Shown here: positions 43,046 through 51,831 of the stretch, piece after piece
Position numbering within the stretch: the first letter of the stretch is position 1
How the letters are laid out: every line of letters begins with the position of its first letter
DNA from: Sedimentisphaerales bacterium
GTDB taxonomy: Bacteria > Planctomycetota > Phycisphaerae > Sedimentisphaerales > Anaerobacaceae
Assembly: GCA_016932095.1 (NCBI GenBank)
Contig: JAFGDN010000019.1
Span: forward strand, 51,954-115,953
Direction of reading: 5' to 3'
Length of the DNA: 64,000 bases
The notes under the pieces: model-generated
Seen by the model: only the letters and a program-made list of their open reading frames with translations
What the model was told of the DNA's origin: nothing
Databases searched by the model: none
Made by a program: the position numbers and the translations under genes

Positions 43046-43927
43046 TTATTTTGCAAAAGCGACTGCTAAACGGTCGAGTTTGGCGTTGTCCTTTCCAATC
43101 GTTATTGTGTCGAAGAATTCTGTGTCTTCGAGCAGTTTTCGCACGGCTTGGCCCTGGTCGTTGTCAATTTCAATCATCAAAGCCGAGGCGGGTTTGAGGA
43201 ATTGGCCGGCGTCGGAGATGATTCTTTTTATAATATCCAACCCTTCGGGGCCGGCGGTCAGGGCCGATTTCGGCTCAAAATCCCTGACGTTTTTGGGAAG
43301 GTTTTCAAAAGCAGGTTCGCTAACGTAAGGAGGATTCACTGTAATCAGGTCGAATTTGGCGGGTCCTAAGCCGGGGATGAGCGGCTCGAACAGGTCGCCT
43401 TTGAGAAGTTTGAACCGATTTTGGAGTCCGTGTTTGATGACGTTTCGTTCGGCGACCTCAAGGGCGGGGTCTGAAATATCGGTGGCTACGATTTTACAGT
43501 TTGCAAAATTTACTGCTATTGAGATCGCGATACAGCCGCAGCCGGTGCAGAGGTCGCAGATGTATTGTTCGCCGGTGCGTGTTCGCAGGAATTCTATGGC
43601 GCGTTCGACGAGCAGCTCGGTTTCAGGGCGGGGGATGAGGCAGTCCTTTGTGATATCAAATTCGAGTGAATAAAACTCACGTTTGCCGGTCAGGTGTGCA
43701 ATTGGCTCGTGGTCGGCGGCGCGTTTGACAAGTCCGTGAAGCTGAGCCAGTTGCTCCTGCTCGACCACCTTGTTGAATTGTGTATAAAGCTCGATTCGTT
43801 TTAGTCCCAGCACGTGGCTTAGCAATAACTCCGCGCTTAGCCGGGGCGAATCGACGCTTTTACCCTTCAGGTATTCGGTAACCCAGTTTAGTAATCTTTG
43901 TATTGTCCAGGTATCATTGCCTGTCAT
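43046..43927 (-). CDS. prmC: Peptide chain release factor N5-glutamine methyltransferase
   Basis: A 293-residue SAM-dependent methyltransferase that methylates the GGQ glutamine of release factors RF1/RF2. The N-terminal helical domain (about 1-85, ELLLSHVLGLKRIELYTQF) binds the release factor. The Rossmann domain has ICDLCTGCGCIAISIA (SAM motif I) and the catalytic VNPPYVSEPAF. The family phrase EPIAHLTGKREFYSLEF and the PRPETELLVE segment are intact. It usually lies next to prfA, which is not here. It follows the 43939-44724 gene on the same strand with an 11-base gap, probably in one transcript with asnS. Confidence 0.93.
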   Translation of the reverse strand: MTGNDTWTIQRLLNWVTEYLKGKSVDSPRLSAELLLSHVLGLKRIELYTQFNKVVEQEQLAQLHGLVKRAADHEPIAHLTGKREFYSLEFDITKDCLIPRPETELLVERAIEFLRTRTGEQYICDLCTGCGCIAISIAVNFANCKIVATDISDPALEVAERNVIKHGLQNRFKLLKGDLFEPLIPGLGPAKFDLITVNPPYVSEPAFENLPKNVRDFEPKSALTAGPEGLDIIKRIISDAGQFLKPASALMIEIDNDQGQAVRKLLEDTEFFDTITIGKDNAKLDRLAVAFAK

Positions 43928-43938
43928 TGAGTTTTTCT

Positions 43939-44724
43939 CTAAGCGTCAAACCCCGGTCTGGTGAATGCGCGGGCATCCGGGAACGCCGCTTCAACCTGTC
44001 GCAACAAACGATTGAGGTGCACAAGCAGGTCGAGGAAGGAACCCTCCTGTTGAGGGAAATGATTGAGCAGGCCGCCCCAGGCCGCAATGGAATGCTCGAT
44101 ACCGATAATTGCTACTTTTGCCGAGCCGTTGGCATCCTGTGGAGAGTATTCGTTATTTTCAAGTTCGCCGCGAATCATTCCACTTGCGGCCCGGCAAAGT
44201 TTTACGTAAATCTGGTTCTGGTACCAGCGGACTATTTCGAGGCAATCCTGAATCCTTAGCGCTTCTTTAACAGGCCTTGTGCCGGGAATTTCGGCTTCGG
44301 CAAGTGAACACAGCTCGTTACCTTTTTCTTCGAGTAAGTCCTTATTTGATTTGAACCAGGCGTCCACCATTTTTGTGTATGCAAGGGCAGCTCTGGTAAA
44401 GGGCTGTCGTTTGACAGTTTTGCGAATTTGCTCTTGCTGTTTGGCGAATTCTTCGCTGTCAATAGCATCAAGGTCTATGCCCATTTCTTTCGCTGACTCT
44501 TCGAGCATTTCAAACGTTATCTTGAATATGTCGTGCAATTGGTCCCAAAAGGCCTTGTTGGTAATGTCCTGCGTCTGGGGATTGTCAATCTCATCTTCGC
44601 TTAACGCATAATTCATACACTGCGAGGTAAATGCGCAACGTTCGCACCACCGGTCGCAGTAATTGTAAATGCCGGGGATAAATCGCGGGTCTTTAGCGAG
44701 TTTTTCAATCTGTTCTTTATCCAT
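43939..44724 (-). CDS. Conserved-looking protein with N-terminal cysteine cluster, unknown function
   Basis: A 261-residue soluble protein I do not recognise. The N-terminus has four closely spaced cysteines (YNYCDRWCERCAFTSQCMNY, about residues 22-41), suggesting a metal or iron-sulphur site. The rest is mainly helical with many charged residues. It has an AIIGIEHSIAAWGGLLNHF segment and a C-terminal FPDARAFTRPGFD. The gene lies between asnS (13-base gap) and prmC (11-base gap) on the same strand, so it is probably co-transcribed with translation genes. A role in translation or metal handling is only inferred. Confidence 0.7.
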   Translation of the reverse strand: MDKEQIEKLAKDPRFIPGIYNYCDRWCERCAFTSQCMNYALSEDEIDNPQTQDITNKAFWDQLHDIFKITFEMLEESAKEMGIDLDAIDSEEFAKQQEQIRKTVKRQPFTRAALAYTKMVDAWFKSNKDLLEEKGNELCSLAEAEIPGTRPVKEALRIQDCLEIVRWYQNQIYVKLCRAASGMIRGELENNEYSPQDANGSAKVAIIGIEHSIAAWGGLLNHFPQQEGSFLDLLVHLNRLLRQVEAAFPDARAFTRPGFDA

Positions 44725-44737
44725 TGGGCGAGCCGGA

Positions 44738-46237
44738 TTAAATATAAACCTTGTCCATCATACGGGGGAATGGGATGCACTGTCGGATGTGGGGCTCACC
44801 GGTGAGCCAGGCGATGGTTCGTTCGACGCCGAGGCCGAAACCGCCGTGAGGGACTGAGCCGAATTTACGCAGGTCGAGATACCAATCGTAGTTTGCCGGT
44901 TTTAAGCCCTTTTCCTCGATTCGTTTCAAGAGTATGTCATAATCGTCTTCCCTGACGGAGCCGCCTATGATTTCGCCGAAACCGTTGGGGGCGAGCATAT
45001 CGAAATTGAGCACGACCTTATCATTAGTCCGGTCGGTTTTCATATAAAAGGCCTTGGCTACTTTTGGGTAATGTGTAACAAAGACGGGTTTGTCGTGCAT
45101 TTGGGAGATAATGGTTTCATCAGAGCCGCCGAGGTCTTTGCCCCACTGGAATTCAGCGGCAAGCTTGGCGTGTTTGGGATTGTTCTCAATTTTTATGTTC
45201 ACCTCGTCGAGGTCGCTTCGCAATGCAATCAGTTCGGCCGCGTTTTTATCGCGCTTCCATTGTTTGATTTGGCCCTTTTGCTCGTTTTCCAACTCGGCGA
45301 TTCGTTTTTCGATTGTATCTTTTTGCTGGTTCAATTGAGTTATTTGTTCAGCCATAAATTTGGCGGTTTTTTCGCCGGTGAGGATTTCACCTGCCTCGGT
45401 GTAGGTCAGGCGATAGAATGGGGGCTTGATATTTTCAAGGCCGGCGATATCGGCGCCGAGCGTCTCAATCTGTGGTTTGTTATCCTGTAAAACACGCGAA
45501 ACGACATACGAAACGAAATTTTCGGCCAATTCCAGCAGGCCATCCAAGTCAATAAACGCGACCTCCGGCTCGACCATCCAGAATTCGGTGAGGTGTCTGC
45601 GGGTCTTGCTTTTTTCGGCGCGGAACGTCGGTCCGAAGCAGTAAACTTTTCCGAAGGCGGCTGCGGCGCATTCGAGATGCAATTGGCCGGTCTGGCTGAG
45701 GTATAGCGGCTCGCCGAAGTAATCGACCTCGAAAAGCGTCTGCTCCTCCTCGCCGGCTGCGGCCATCAGTATCGGCGTATCGATGAGCGTGAAGCCATTA
45801 TCGTTGAAAAACCGCCTGATGGCGTCGATGACCGTATGCCTGATTTTGCCTATGCACCATTGTCTGCTGCTTCGAAGGTGCAGGTGCCTGTGTTTCAAAA
45901 GGAAGTCGATACCGTGCTCTTTCGGCGTAATAGGGTAATCGGTCGTTGAGTGAATGATTTGAGCGTTTGTTACGGCCAGCTCATATCCGCCGACGCTGCG
46001 CGGCTCGGCTCTTACAACGCCTGTTATCGTCAGCGACGATTCCTGACCCAAGTGCTCCAACTTATTAAAGAGGTCATTGCTGATTTTGCCCTTTTCAACA
46101 ATGCATTGGCAAAGGCCGGTCCCATCCCGCAGGATGATAAATTGTATCTTGCCGCTTGACCGTGCCTGATAAATCCAGCCGGCAAGGGTAATTTCCCGGC
46201 CGACAAAATTAGCCAAATTTTCGATATATATTTTCAT
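44738..46237 (-). CDS. asnS: Asparaginyl-tRNA synthetase with coiled-coil insertion
   Basis: A 499-residue class II aminoacyl-tRNA synthetase. The OB-fold anticodon domain (about 1-105) precedes the catalytic domain with motif 1 (ENGFTLIDTPIL-like NDNGFTLIDTPILMAAAGEE), motif 2 (FGPTFRAEKSKTRRHLTEFW) and motif 3 (HGGFGLGVERTIAWL). FRAEKS and the T.S.TGQLHLE segment point to Asn rather than Asp. About residues 290-362 hold an extra charged coiled coil (QITQLNQQKDTIEKRIAELE, later ELIALRSDLDEVNIKIENN) between ILTGE and WGKDLGGSDE; most AsnRS have only a short linker there. Function as AsnRS is likely intact. Confidence 0.93.
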   Translation of the reverse strand: MKIYIENLANFVGREITLAGWIYQARSSGKIQFIILRDGTGLCQCIVEKGKISNDLFNKLEHLGQESSLTITGVVRAEPRSVGGYELAVTNAQIIHSTTDYPITPKEHGIDFLLKHRHLHLRSSRQWCIGKIRHTVIDAIRRFFNDNGFTLIDTPILMAAAGEEEQTLFEVDYFGEPLYLSQTGQLHLECAAAAFGKVYCFGPTFRAEKSKTRRHLTEFWMVEPEVAFIDLDGLLELAENFVSYVVSRVLQDNKPQIETLGADIAGLENIKPPFYRLTYTEAGEILTGEKTAKFMAEQITQLNQQKDTIEKRIAELENEQKGQIKQWKRDKNAAELIALRSDLDEVNIKIENNPKHAKLAAEFQWGKDLGGSDETIISQMHDKPVFVTHYPKVAKAFYMKTDRTNDKVVLNFDMLAPNGFGEIIGGSVREDDYDILLKRIEEKGLKPANYDWYLDLRKFGSVPHGGFGLGVERTIAWLTGEPHIRQCIPFPRMMDKVYI

Positions 46238-46264
46238 CGATTCGGCGGAGCAAGCCCCGTCCTT

Positions 46265-46726
46265 CTATGATTTATTCGTCTGTTCGTCATCGGGCAGTTC
46301 CAGCAGGCGAACATCTTCCAAATCAATATCACGTCCGCAGGCCTTTTTAGAGATGATGAGGTCTTCCTTAGACAGGATAAAAAACTTTTGCCCGTTGTAA
46401 GTTACAGTTTTTCGCCGGTTCCAGGCATCCTGGAAAGTGACGCCCGGGGTACTTGTCTGCACGTCAATTCTGACACGGTCATTGAATACTGTAATCTCAT
46501 TAGCCAGAACGTCCTGGGCGTTAGTCATTGTTGCCGTGCCAAAGCCCGCGTTTTGCATTGCTGCTAAAAGACGCTGAACGTTTTCGGTAGTGGCTTCAAT
46601 CAAAATATCCAAATCAAAGGTGGCGCGAGGCACACCATACATCACAGAGGCGATTCCTCCGATGACTATATATTTAACCTCGTGCTGCTGAAATAACCTG
46701 AACACGTCCTGTAGTCGGTTTAACAT
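46265..46726 (-). CDS. Small nucleotidyltransferase (MNT / AbiEii-like)
   Basis: A 153-residue minimal nucleotidyltransferase. The active-site pattern is VIGGIASVMYGVPRATFDLDILIEA (GG..S...G..R.T.D.D; shown here in two overlapping parts: IGGIASVMYGVPR and TFDLDILIEA). Proteins of this kind occur in toxin-antitoxin-like pairs and abortive-infection modules. The start overlaps the 3' end of the upstream 68-residue gene by 53 bases, so the two are translated together. The C-terminal part (SKEDLIISKKACGRDIDLED) matches the usual helical end of these proteins. Substrate unknown. Confidence 0.8.
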   Translation of the reverse strand: MLNRLQDVFRLFQQHEVKYIVIGGIASVMYGVPRATFDLDILIEATTENVQRLLAAMQNAGFGTATMTNAQDVLANEITVFNDRVRIDVQTSTPGVTFQDAWNRRKTVTYNGQKFFILSKEDLIISKKACGRDIDLEDVRLLELPDDEQTNKS

Positions 46727-46880
46727 TCATTCGGTCCTTCAAGCGGGGATTGACCGACAAGGCGAGGTCTGTGAAGCTGCAGAAGACCTCCATACGTTCG
46801 GCCATAGATAACGACCTAAACCAACGGGTTTTGGCCTCTATAGTTTCCTGCCGTCTGTCATGCAGAATTGTTTGTTTCAT
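46674..46880 (-). CDS. Small helical partner of the nucleotidyltransferase
   Basis: A 68-residue helical protein: RRQETIEAKTRWFRSLSMAE, then MEVFCSFTDLALSVNPRL. Short genes with a very similar EAKT.WF..LS..ER phrase precede nucleotidyltransferases of this type, which suggests a fixed two-gene unit. Its 3' end overlaps the nucleotidyltransferase start by 53 bases. Whether it is an antitoxin, a toxin or simply a partner is not known. Confidence 0.6.
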   Translation of the reverse strand: MKQTILHDRRQETIEAKTRWFRSLSMAERMEVFCSFTDLALSVNPRLKDRMNVKPTTGRVQVISAARG

Positions 46881-46987
46881 GCCTTATATTTTACCAGCTT
46901 ACGCACAAACTGGCAACAAAAGAACGATATTATAACTGTCCCAAAAATTCCCCACAATCTTTGTGACGATTACGGGGGAAAACACTA

Positions 46988-47016
46988 TTGACCTTTGCTC
47001 TTAAATAGTTTAAGCT
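46988..47016 (+). promoter_or_regulatory. Possible promoter of the rpmI-rplT-pheS group
   Basis: TTGACC (46988-46993), a 17-base spacer and TAAGCT (47011-47016), about 70 bases upstream of rpmI. The -35 box is good, the -10 box poor. infC, which often precedes rpmI, is absent here, so a promoter between is expected. Confidence 0.35.
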
Positions 47017-47087
47017 TATCCCCTTATTTACGGCCGATGCTGTTGTTATGCGCCGTTACAGACGTGTTTTTTTCAGGATTATAGAAA

Positions 47088-47288
47088 ATGCCTAAATTCA
47101 AACTAAAGACACATAAAGGAATAAAGAAAAGGTTCAAGCTGACCGCGAAGGGAAAGCTCAGGTATAAACACCCCGGCTCGGGTCATTTGATGAACAGTAA
47201 AAACGCCAAACGTCGGCGCCGACTTACAGGTCCCGGCGCGCTGACAGGCGTTTACGCGGAAAATATAAAAAGATATATCGGCAAATAA
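47088..47288 (+). CDS. rpmI: 50S ribosomal protein L35
   Basis: A 66-residue basic protein matching L35: MPKFKLKTHKGIKKRFKLTA at the start, then GKLRYKHPGSGHLMNSKNAK, with the typical RRRLTGPG end. It lies directly before rplT, the standard rpmI-rplT order. Length normal. Confidence 0.97.
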   Translation: MPKFKLKTHKGIKKRFKLTAKGKLRYKHPGSGHLMNSKNAKRRRRLTGPGALTGVYAENIKRYIGK

Positions 47289-47390
47289 TGTGCAGTGCGG
47301 GGCAAGCCCCGCGGATGTTTAGCCCCCGATTTATCGGTGGGCACCCACTTTCAGTGGGCAATTATCAGGTCGGGTTTAGAAAGGAAAGTT

Positions 47391-47747
47391 ATGGCCAGAG
47401 TAAGAAAAGGCGCCGCCAGACATAAAGCCCATAAGCGGGTTCTAAAAGACGTTAAAGGTTATCGCAGCTCCGCCGGCCATTTATATCGAGCCGCTAAGGG
47501 CGCCAGGCGTCGCGCAGGTGTTTACGCACGTGTCGGGAGGAAGCTGAGAAAGAGAAACTTCAGGGCATTATGGATAACGCGGCTAACAGCCGCCTGCCGG
47601 GAGCGAGGCATTATGTACAGCCGGCTCATTGCGGGGCTTAAAAAAGCCAATATCCTGATTAACCGCAAGATGCTCAGTGAAATAGCCATCGCCGACCCCG
47701 CCGGTTTTGATGCAGTCGTCGCCGCCGCAAACCCCGCGAAAATATGA
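47391..47747 (+). CDS. rplT: 50S ribosomal protein L20
   Basis: A 118-residue RNA-binding protein, first-assembling in the large subunit. The start MARVRKGAARHKAHKRVLKD, then the GYRSSAGHLYRAAKGA and RRKFRALWITRL-like KRNFRALWITRLTAACRERG, and the IADPAGFDAVV end are diagnostic. I start it at the ATG at 47391, with AAAGGAAAG upstream; the frame is open further upstream to 47295 but that part is repeat-like intergenic DNA with CCCACTTTCAGTGGG. L20 commonly represses rpmI-rplT by binding the leader; no such site could be identified here. Confidence 0.97.
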   Translation: MARVRKGAARHKAHKRVLKDVKGYRSSAGHLYRAAKGARRRAGVYARVGRKLRKRNFRALWITRLTAACRERGIMYSRLIAGLKKANILINRKMLSEIAIADPAGFDAVVAAANPAKI

Positions 47748-47751
47748 AATC

Positions 47752-47820
47752 ACACTGCCGAGGACGCTGAGACCGCAGAGAAAAGAAATATTAAAAATCA
47801 TCTCTGCGTGCTCTGCGGTG
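47752..47820. repeat. Interspersed inverted repeat, CTGCCGAGGACGCTGAGACC type
   Basis: The left arm at about 47752-47781 (CACTGCCGAGGACGCTGAGA followed by CCGCAGAGA) faces the right arm at 47801-47820 (TCTCTGCGTGCTCTGCGGTG), which form an imperfect stem-loop in the short gap between rplT and pheS. Near-identical arms occur at 55732-55806 and, as single arms, at 20359-20388, 58120-58150 and inside uvrC. Confidence 0.8.
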
Positions 47821-47833
47821 AAAAGAGGTTATA

Positions 47834-48826
47834 ATGCTCGACCAGTTCGAGAAAATCGGAAAAGAGGCCCTCGACCAGCTAAAGGCAATCGTCGATTCGG
47901 CCTCATTAGAGCAGTTCCGCATAAAATACTTAGGCCGAAAAGGTCTTGTAACGCAGATGCTGACCCAGATAGGCAAATGCCCCGCCGAGCTGCGTCCCGC
48001 CGCGGGCCAGTTGGCAAACAAGGTTAAAAATGAGGTCAGCGCCGCCTTCGAGGGGCTTAGGGAAAAAATCACTCACGCCGAGCGGGACAGGAAAAGGGAG
48101 CTTATAGACGTTACGCTGCCCGGCCGAATACCGCGAATCGGAAAACGACACGTCATCATACAGACCATAAACGAGCTGCTTGAGATTTTCGCGAGAATGG
48201 GTTTTTCAATCGCATACGGCCCGGAAGTCGAGGACGAATACCATAACTTCGTCGCCTTGAACATCCCGCCGGAACACCCGGCCCGCGACCCACTTGATAA
48301 TTTCTACGTCGATGACGGCACCCTTTTACGAAGCCAGACCTCGACGATTCAGATTCGCGTAATGGAAAGGCAAAAACCCCCTATTCGCGTCGTCGCCCCC
48401 GGACGGGTTTACAGGCCCGATACCGTTGACGCGACCCATATGTTTATGTTTCACCAGCTCGAGGCCCTTGTCGTAGATGAAGGCGTATCAATGGTCGATA
48501 TGAAGACCACTATCGACCAGTTCATAAAGGCGTTTTTAGGCAAAGACGCCAAGTGGCGTTTTCGCCCGAGCTTTTTCCCGTTCACCGAGCCAAGCGCAGA
48601 GGTCGATTTGCTGCTGGCCGACAGGGCAGGCAACGAAAAATGGGTCGAAATGGGCGGCTGCGGTATGGTTGACCCCAACGTCTTCGACGCCGTCGGTATC
48701 GATAACGAAAAATACACCGGCTGGGCTTTCGGATTCGGCATCGAACGCTTAGCTATGCGAAAATACAGCATCCCCGATATCAGGTTACTCTATGAAAACG
48801 ACCTGCGCTTCCTGCAGCAGTTCTAA
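47834..48826 (+). CDS. pheS: Phenylalanyl-tRNA synthetase alpha subunit
   Basis: A 330-residue catalytic subunit. The N-terminal coiled coil (about 1-85) that contacts tRNA is followed by the class II core: motif 1 (FARMGFSIAYGPEVEDEYHN), motif 2 (RVYRPDTVDATHMFMFHQLE) and motif 3 (GWAFGFGIERLAMRKYSI). PSFFPFTEPSAEVD is the Phe-binding family phrase. Length typical. pheT, which often follows, is not here; the next gene is a GH28 enzyme. The start is the ATG at 47834, with AAAAGAGG upstream. Confidence 0.96.
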   Translation: MLDQFEKIGKEALDQLKAIVDSASLEQFRIKYLGRKGLVTQMLTQIGKCPAELRPAAGQLANKVKNEVSAAFEGLREKITHAERDRKRELIDVTLPGRIPRIGKRHVIIQTINELLEIFARMGFSIAYGPEVEDEYHNFVALNIPPEHPARDPLDNFYVDDGTLLRSQTSTIQIRVMERQKPPIRVVAPGRVYRPDTVDATHMFMFHQLEALVVDEGVSMVDMKTTIDQFIKAFLGKDAKWRFRPSFFPFTEPSAEVDLLLADRAGNEKWVEMGGCGMVDPNVFDAVGIDNEKYTGWAFGFGIERLAMRKYSIPDIRLLYENDLRFLQQF

Positions 48827-48877
48827 TTTCGCCGGTTTTAAGAGTGTGTGCAGCCCTATGTTAAAAAGAAGATATAT

Positions 48878-50260
48878 ATGTTAAAAGCAGCCCGAAAAGT
48901 AACTCAGCCGCAAATGCTCCTGAAAGTTTGCTTCTGTGTTATTCTTTTAACCGCTTTGAGCGGCGAGGCGATAGCCGGGTGGGAGCAGGTCGATGAGATT
49001 CTCGGCAGGATAAGCGAGCCGAAGTTTCCCGACCGGGATTTTAATGTAACCGACTACGGCGCGGCTGGCGATGGCCAAAGCGATTGCACGATGGCTTTCG
49101 AGAAAGCGATAACAGCGGCAAACAAGGCGGGCGGCGGACGGGTGGTGGTGCCTGCCGGCACATACATCAGCGGGGCGATTCATCTAAAAAGCAACGTAAA
49201 TCTCTATGTATCAGAAGGGGCCGTCATTAAATTCTCAACCGACCCCAATAAATACCTGCCGACTGTCTGGACGCGATTTGAGGGTATCGAGTGCATAAAT
49301 TACTCGCCTAATGTTTACGCATACGAGCAGGAAAATATCGCGATAACGGGTAAAGGCACATTAGACGGCCAGGCAAACGAGGAGAACTGGTGGCAATGGG
49401 CGTTCAGCCAGGCGGACGCCAATGACATCAATATCTTAAACGACTATGGCAGGGACGGCGTGCCGGTTGAAAAACGTGTATTCGGAGCAGGTCATTACCT
49501 GAGGCCCAATATGATACAGCCCTACAAATGCAAAAATATTCTCATCGACAGTGTTACAATCACAAATTCTCCTATGTGGCACGTTCATTTCGTGCTTTCG
49601 CAGAATATCACGGTCCGCAATGCCAGTATCATCGGCCCCGGCCCCAACAATGACGGCTGCAATCCCGATTCCTGCAAAGACGTGGTAATCACGGGCTGCT
49701 ACTTCAATAACGGCGACGACTGCGTTACGATAAAATCGGGCAGAAATAACGACGGCAGGCGGGTCAACGTCCCCTGCGAAAACATAGTCGTCCGCAACTG
49801 CCGAATGAAAGACGGCCACGGCGGGGTAGTTCTGGGCAGCGAAATGTCGGGCGGCGTAAGGAATGTTTTTATCGAGAACTGCAAAATGGATTCGCCCCGC
49901 CTGCGCCAGGCCCTGCGAATCAAAAGTAACGCGATGCGAGGCGGCTTCATCGAAGATATCTATATGAGAAACATCCAAATCGGCGAGGTCAACGAGGCCA
50001 TTTTCAATATCAATTTTTATTTCGGCGAAGCCGAAAACGGCCCGTACCTGCCGACCGTCCGAAACATCAATATCGAGAACGTAACAAGCCAAAAAAGCAA
50101 ATACGTCCTTTTCCTTCACGGCTTTGAAAGCAAGCCGTCAATTACGGATATTCACCTGAAGGATTGCTCATTCAATAACGTCGAAAACGCCGACGTTCTC
50201 GCCGGCACTCAAAAGATTACATTCGAAAACGTAAAGGTAAATTCCAGAACCACGAATTAG
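48878..50260 (+). CDS. Glycoside hydrolase family 28 (polygalacturonase-like)
   Basis: A 460-residue exported right-handed beta-helix enzyme cutting homogalacturonan or related pectic chains. A signal peptide (about residues 15-33, LLKVCFCVILLTALSGEAIA) precedes the catalytic domain, which begins with the family phrase FNVTDYGAAGDGQSDCTMAF. The four GH28 signatures are visible: NPD in GCNPDSC, DD in NNGDDCVTIKS, GHG in KDGHGGVVLGS and RIK in LRIKS. I start it at the ATG at 48878; an in-frame GTG lies 30 bases upstream and a further ATG lies downstream. It leads the uronate-use genes that follow on the same strand. Confidence 0.92.
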   Translation: MLKAARKVTQPQMLLKVCFCVILLTALSGEAIAGWEQVDEILGRISEPKFPDRDFNVTDYGAAGDGQSDCTMAFEKAITAANKAGGGRVVVPAGTYISGAIHLKSNVNLYVSEGAVIKFSTDPNKYLPTVWTRFEGIECINYSPNVYAYEQENIAITGKGTLDGQANEENWWQWAFSQADANDINILNDYGRDGVPVEKRVFGAGHYLRPNMIQPYKCKNILIDSVTITNSPMWHVHFVLSQNITVRNASIIGPGPNNDGCNPDSCKDVVITGCYFNNGDDCVTIKSGRNNDGRRVNVPCENIVVRNCRMKDGHGGVVLGSEMSGGVRNVFIENCKMDSPRLRQALRIKSNAMRGGFIEDIYMRNIQIGEVNEAIFNINFYFGEAENGPYLPTVRNINIENVTSQKSKYVLFLHGFESKPSITDIHLKDCSFNNVENADVLAGTQKITFENVKVNSRTTN

Positions 50261-50365
50261 ATACTGATTTAATCCGTGTAAAAAAACCGTGAAATCCGCA
50301 TAATCAGCGATTAAAATAAGACAGGTTGGCGGGGCAAGCCCCGTTTTACAAATTGTGGACAAGAA

Positions 50366-51613
50366 ATGATTTTGGGCGATTATTCATTCGGGATAGGGGA
50401 CCGGTTCGGTCAGCAGGGCGAGGCGCTGCTTGCGGCGATAATCGAGGCGGGCAGAGCCGGTGTGGAGGTAACGCCTGTCTGGAACAAGTCGCATCGTGAG
50501 CATACGCTCATCGGGACAAAGCCGGCGGCGGTCAGGGTGGAAGCGCAAAGTGCGGCCGACTCGATGATGTGGGAGGGGGTGTATTTCGTTGACGCGGACC
50601 ATATAAATTTGAAAAACGTCGATAACTTTATCGAATCGTGCGATTTTTTCACCTTAGACGCGGCGGATTTCATCGGCAGGCCCGCGCCGCGGGAAGATGT
50701 CGATAATTTTATCGAGGGCGCAGAAAGATATATCGAGGGGTCGGTTCTATCGGAAATATCGGACAATTTGACCGTCGGCGAGGATTTGGTCCGGGCGATA
50801 GCGGGCAGGTATCTCGCCGCGATTAAGGAGGCGGGGAAATTATACAGGCACATAGTCGCCAAAAAAGGCGTTAGTAATTTTATAACCGAGCTTTCGATTG
50901 ACGAGGCCCAGGCGGCGCAAACGCCGATAGAATTGTTTTTCATTTTAGCGGCGGTATCGCGGGAGGAAATCCCAATTCAGACAATAGCGCCAAAATTTTC
51001 AGGCAGGTTCAACAAGGGCGTCGATTACGAGGGCGACATCGAGCGGTTCGCGAGGGAATTCGAGCAGGACTTAAGGGCGATTGAGTTTGCCAAGCGGGAG
51101 TTCGGCCTGCCGGCCAATTTGAAAATAAGCGTTCATTCGGGAAGCGACAAGTTTTCGATATACGGGGCGATTAACCGTGCGATAAAGAAATTCGGGGCGG
51201 GGCTTCACGTCAAGACGGCCGGGACAACCTGGCTTGAGGAGGTTGCGGGTCTTGCGCTTTCGGGCGGGGAATACCTTGAGATTGCAAAAAAGATTTACGA
51301 AGGGGCGTATTCGCGAATTGATGAGTTGACAAAACCATACGCTGAGGTTATTGATATCGACCGGGATAAACTGCCTTTGCCTGAGGTTGTCGCGGAATGG
51401 GGAGCGAAAAAATTCGATGATGAGCTCAGGCACGACGAGTCGAGCGGGCGGTATAATCCGAATTTCAGGCAGCTTTTGCACCTGGGATACAAAATTGCCG
51501 CGGAGATGGGCAAAGAATTTATCGATGCGGCGGCGGAATGCAAAAGGATAATCGGGCCGAACGTTACGGAAAATATTTACCAGAGGCACATTAAGCCGAT
51601 ATTTATCGAATGA
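50366..51613 (+). CDS. uxaE: Tagaturonate epimerase (UxaE family)
   Basis: A 415-residue cytoplasmic sugar epimerase of the UxaE family, which converts D-tagaturonate to D-fructuronate in galacturonate catabolism (first shown for the Thermotoga protein TM0440). The family is visible in the start GDYSFGIGDRFGQQGEALLA, the WNKSHREHTLIGTKP segment, EGVYFVDADHINLKNVD with metal-binding Asp/His, KISVHSGSDKFSIYGAIN and GAGLHVKTAGTTWLEE. Length normal. The neighbours (a GH28 enzyme upstream, a fructuronate reductase-like SDR downstream, UxaC further on) fit the same pathway, and bypass the need for UxaB/UxaA. Confidence 0.88.
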   Translation: MILGDYSFGIGDRFGQQGEALLAAIIEAGRAGVEVTPVWNKSHREHTLIGTKPAAVRVEAQSAADSMMWEGVYFVDADHINLKNVDNFIESCDFFTLDAADFIGRPAPREDVDNFIEGAERYIEGSVLSEISDNLTVGEDLVRAIAGRYLAAIKEAGKLYRHIVAKKGVSNFITELSIDEAQAAQTPIELFFILAAVSREEIPIQTIAPKFSGRFNKGVDYEGDIERFAREFEQDLRAIEFAKREFGLPANLKISVHSGSDKFSIYGAINRAIKKFGAGLHVKTAGTTWLEEVAGLALSGGEYLEIAKKIYEGAYSRIDELTKPYAEVIDIDRDKLPLPEVVAEWGAKKFDDELRHDESSGRYNPNFRQLLHLGYKIAAEMGKEFIDAAAECKRIIGPNVTENIYQRHIKPIFIE

Positions 51614-51831
51614 AAAACTATTAACCACGAAAGCAAGAAGAAATGAAGAAGAATAAATGATTAGGTTGCGTTAAACGGTTGCGGTTACGCGGCTCATATC
51701 GGTTGCGTTGAACGTAAAGCGTCCAAAGACGCAACCGCAAGACGATTGACGAAACGAGCAGCGCAACCGACAAACGAATTACGTAACCAATGATATCTTG
51801 GCGTCTTGGCGGTAAAAAAAAGGATTGAAAA

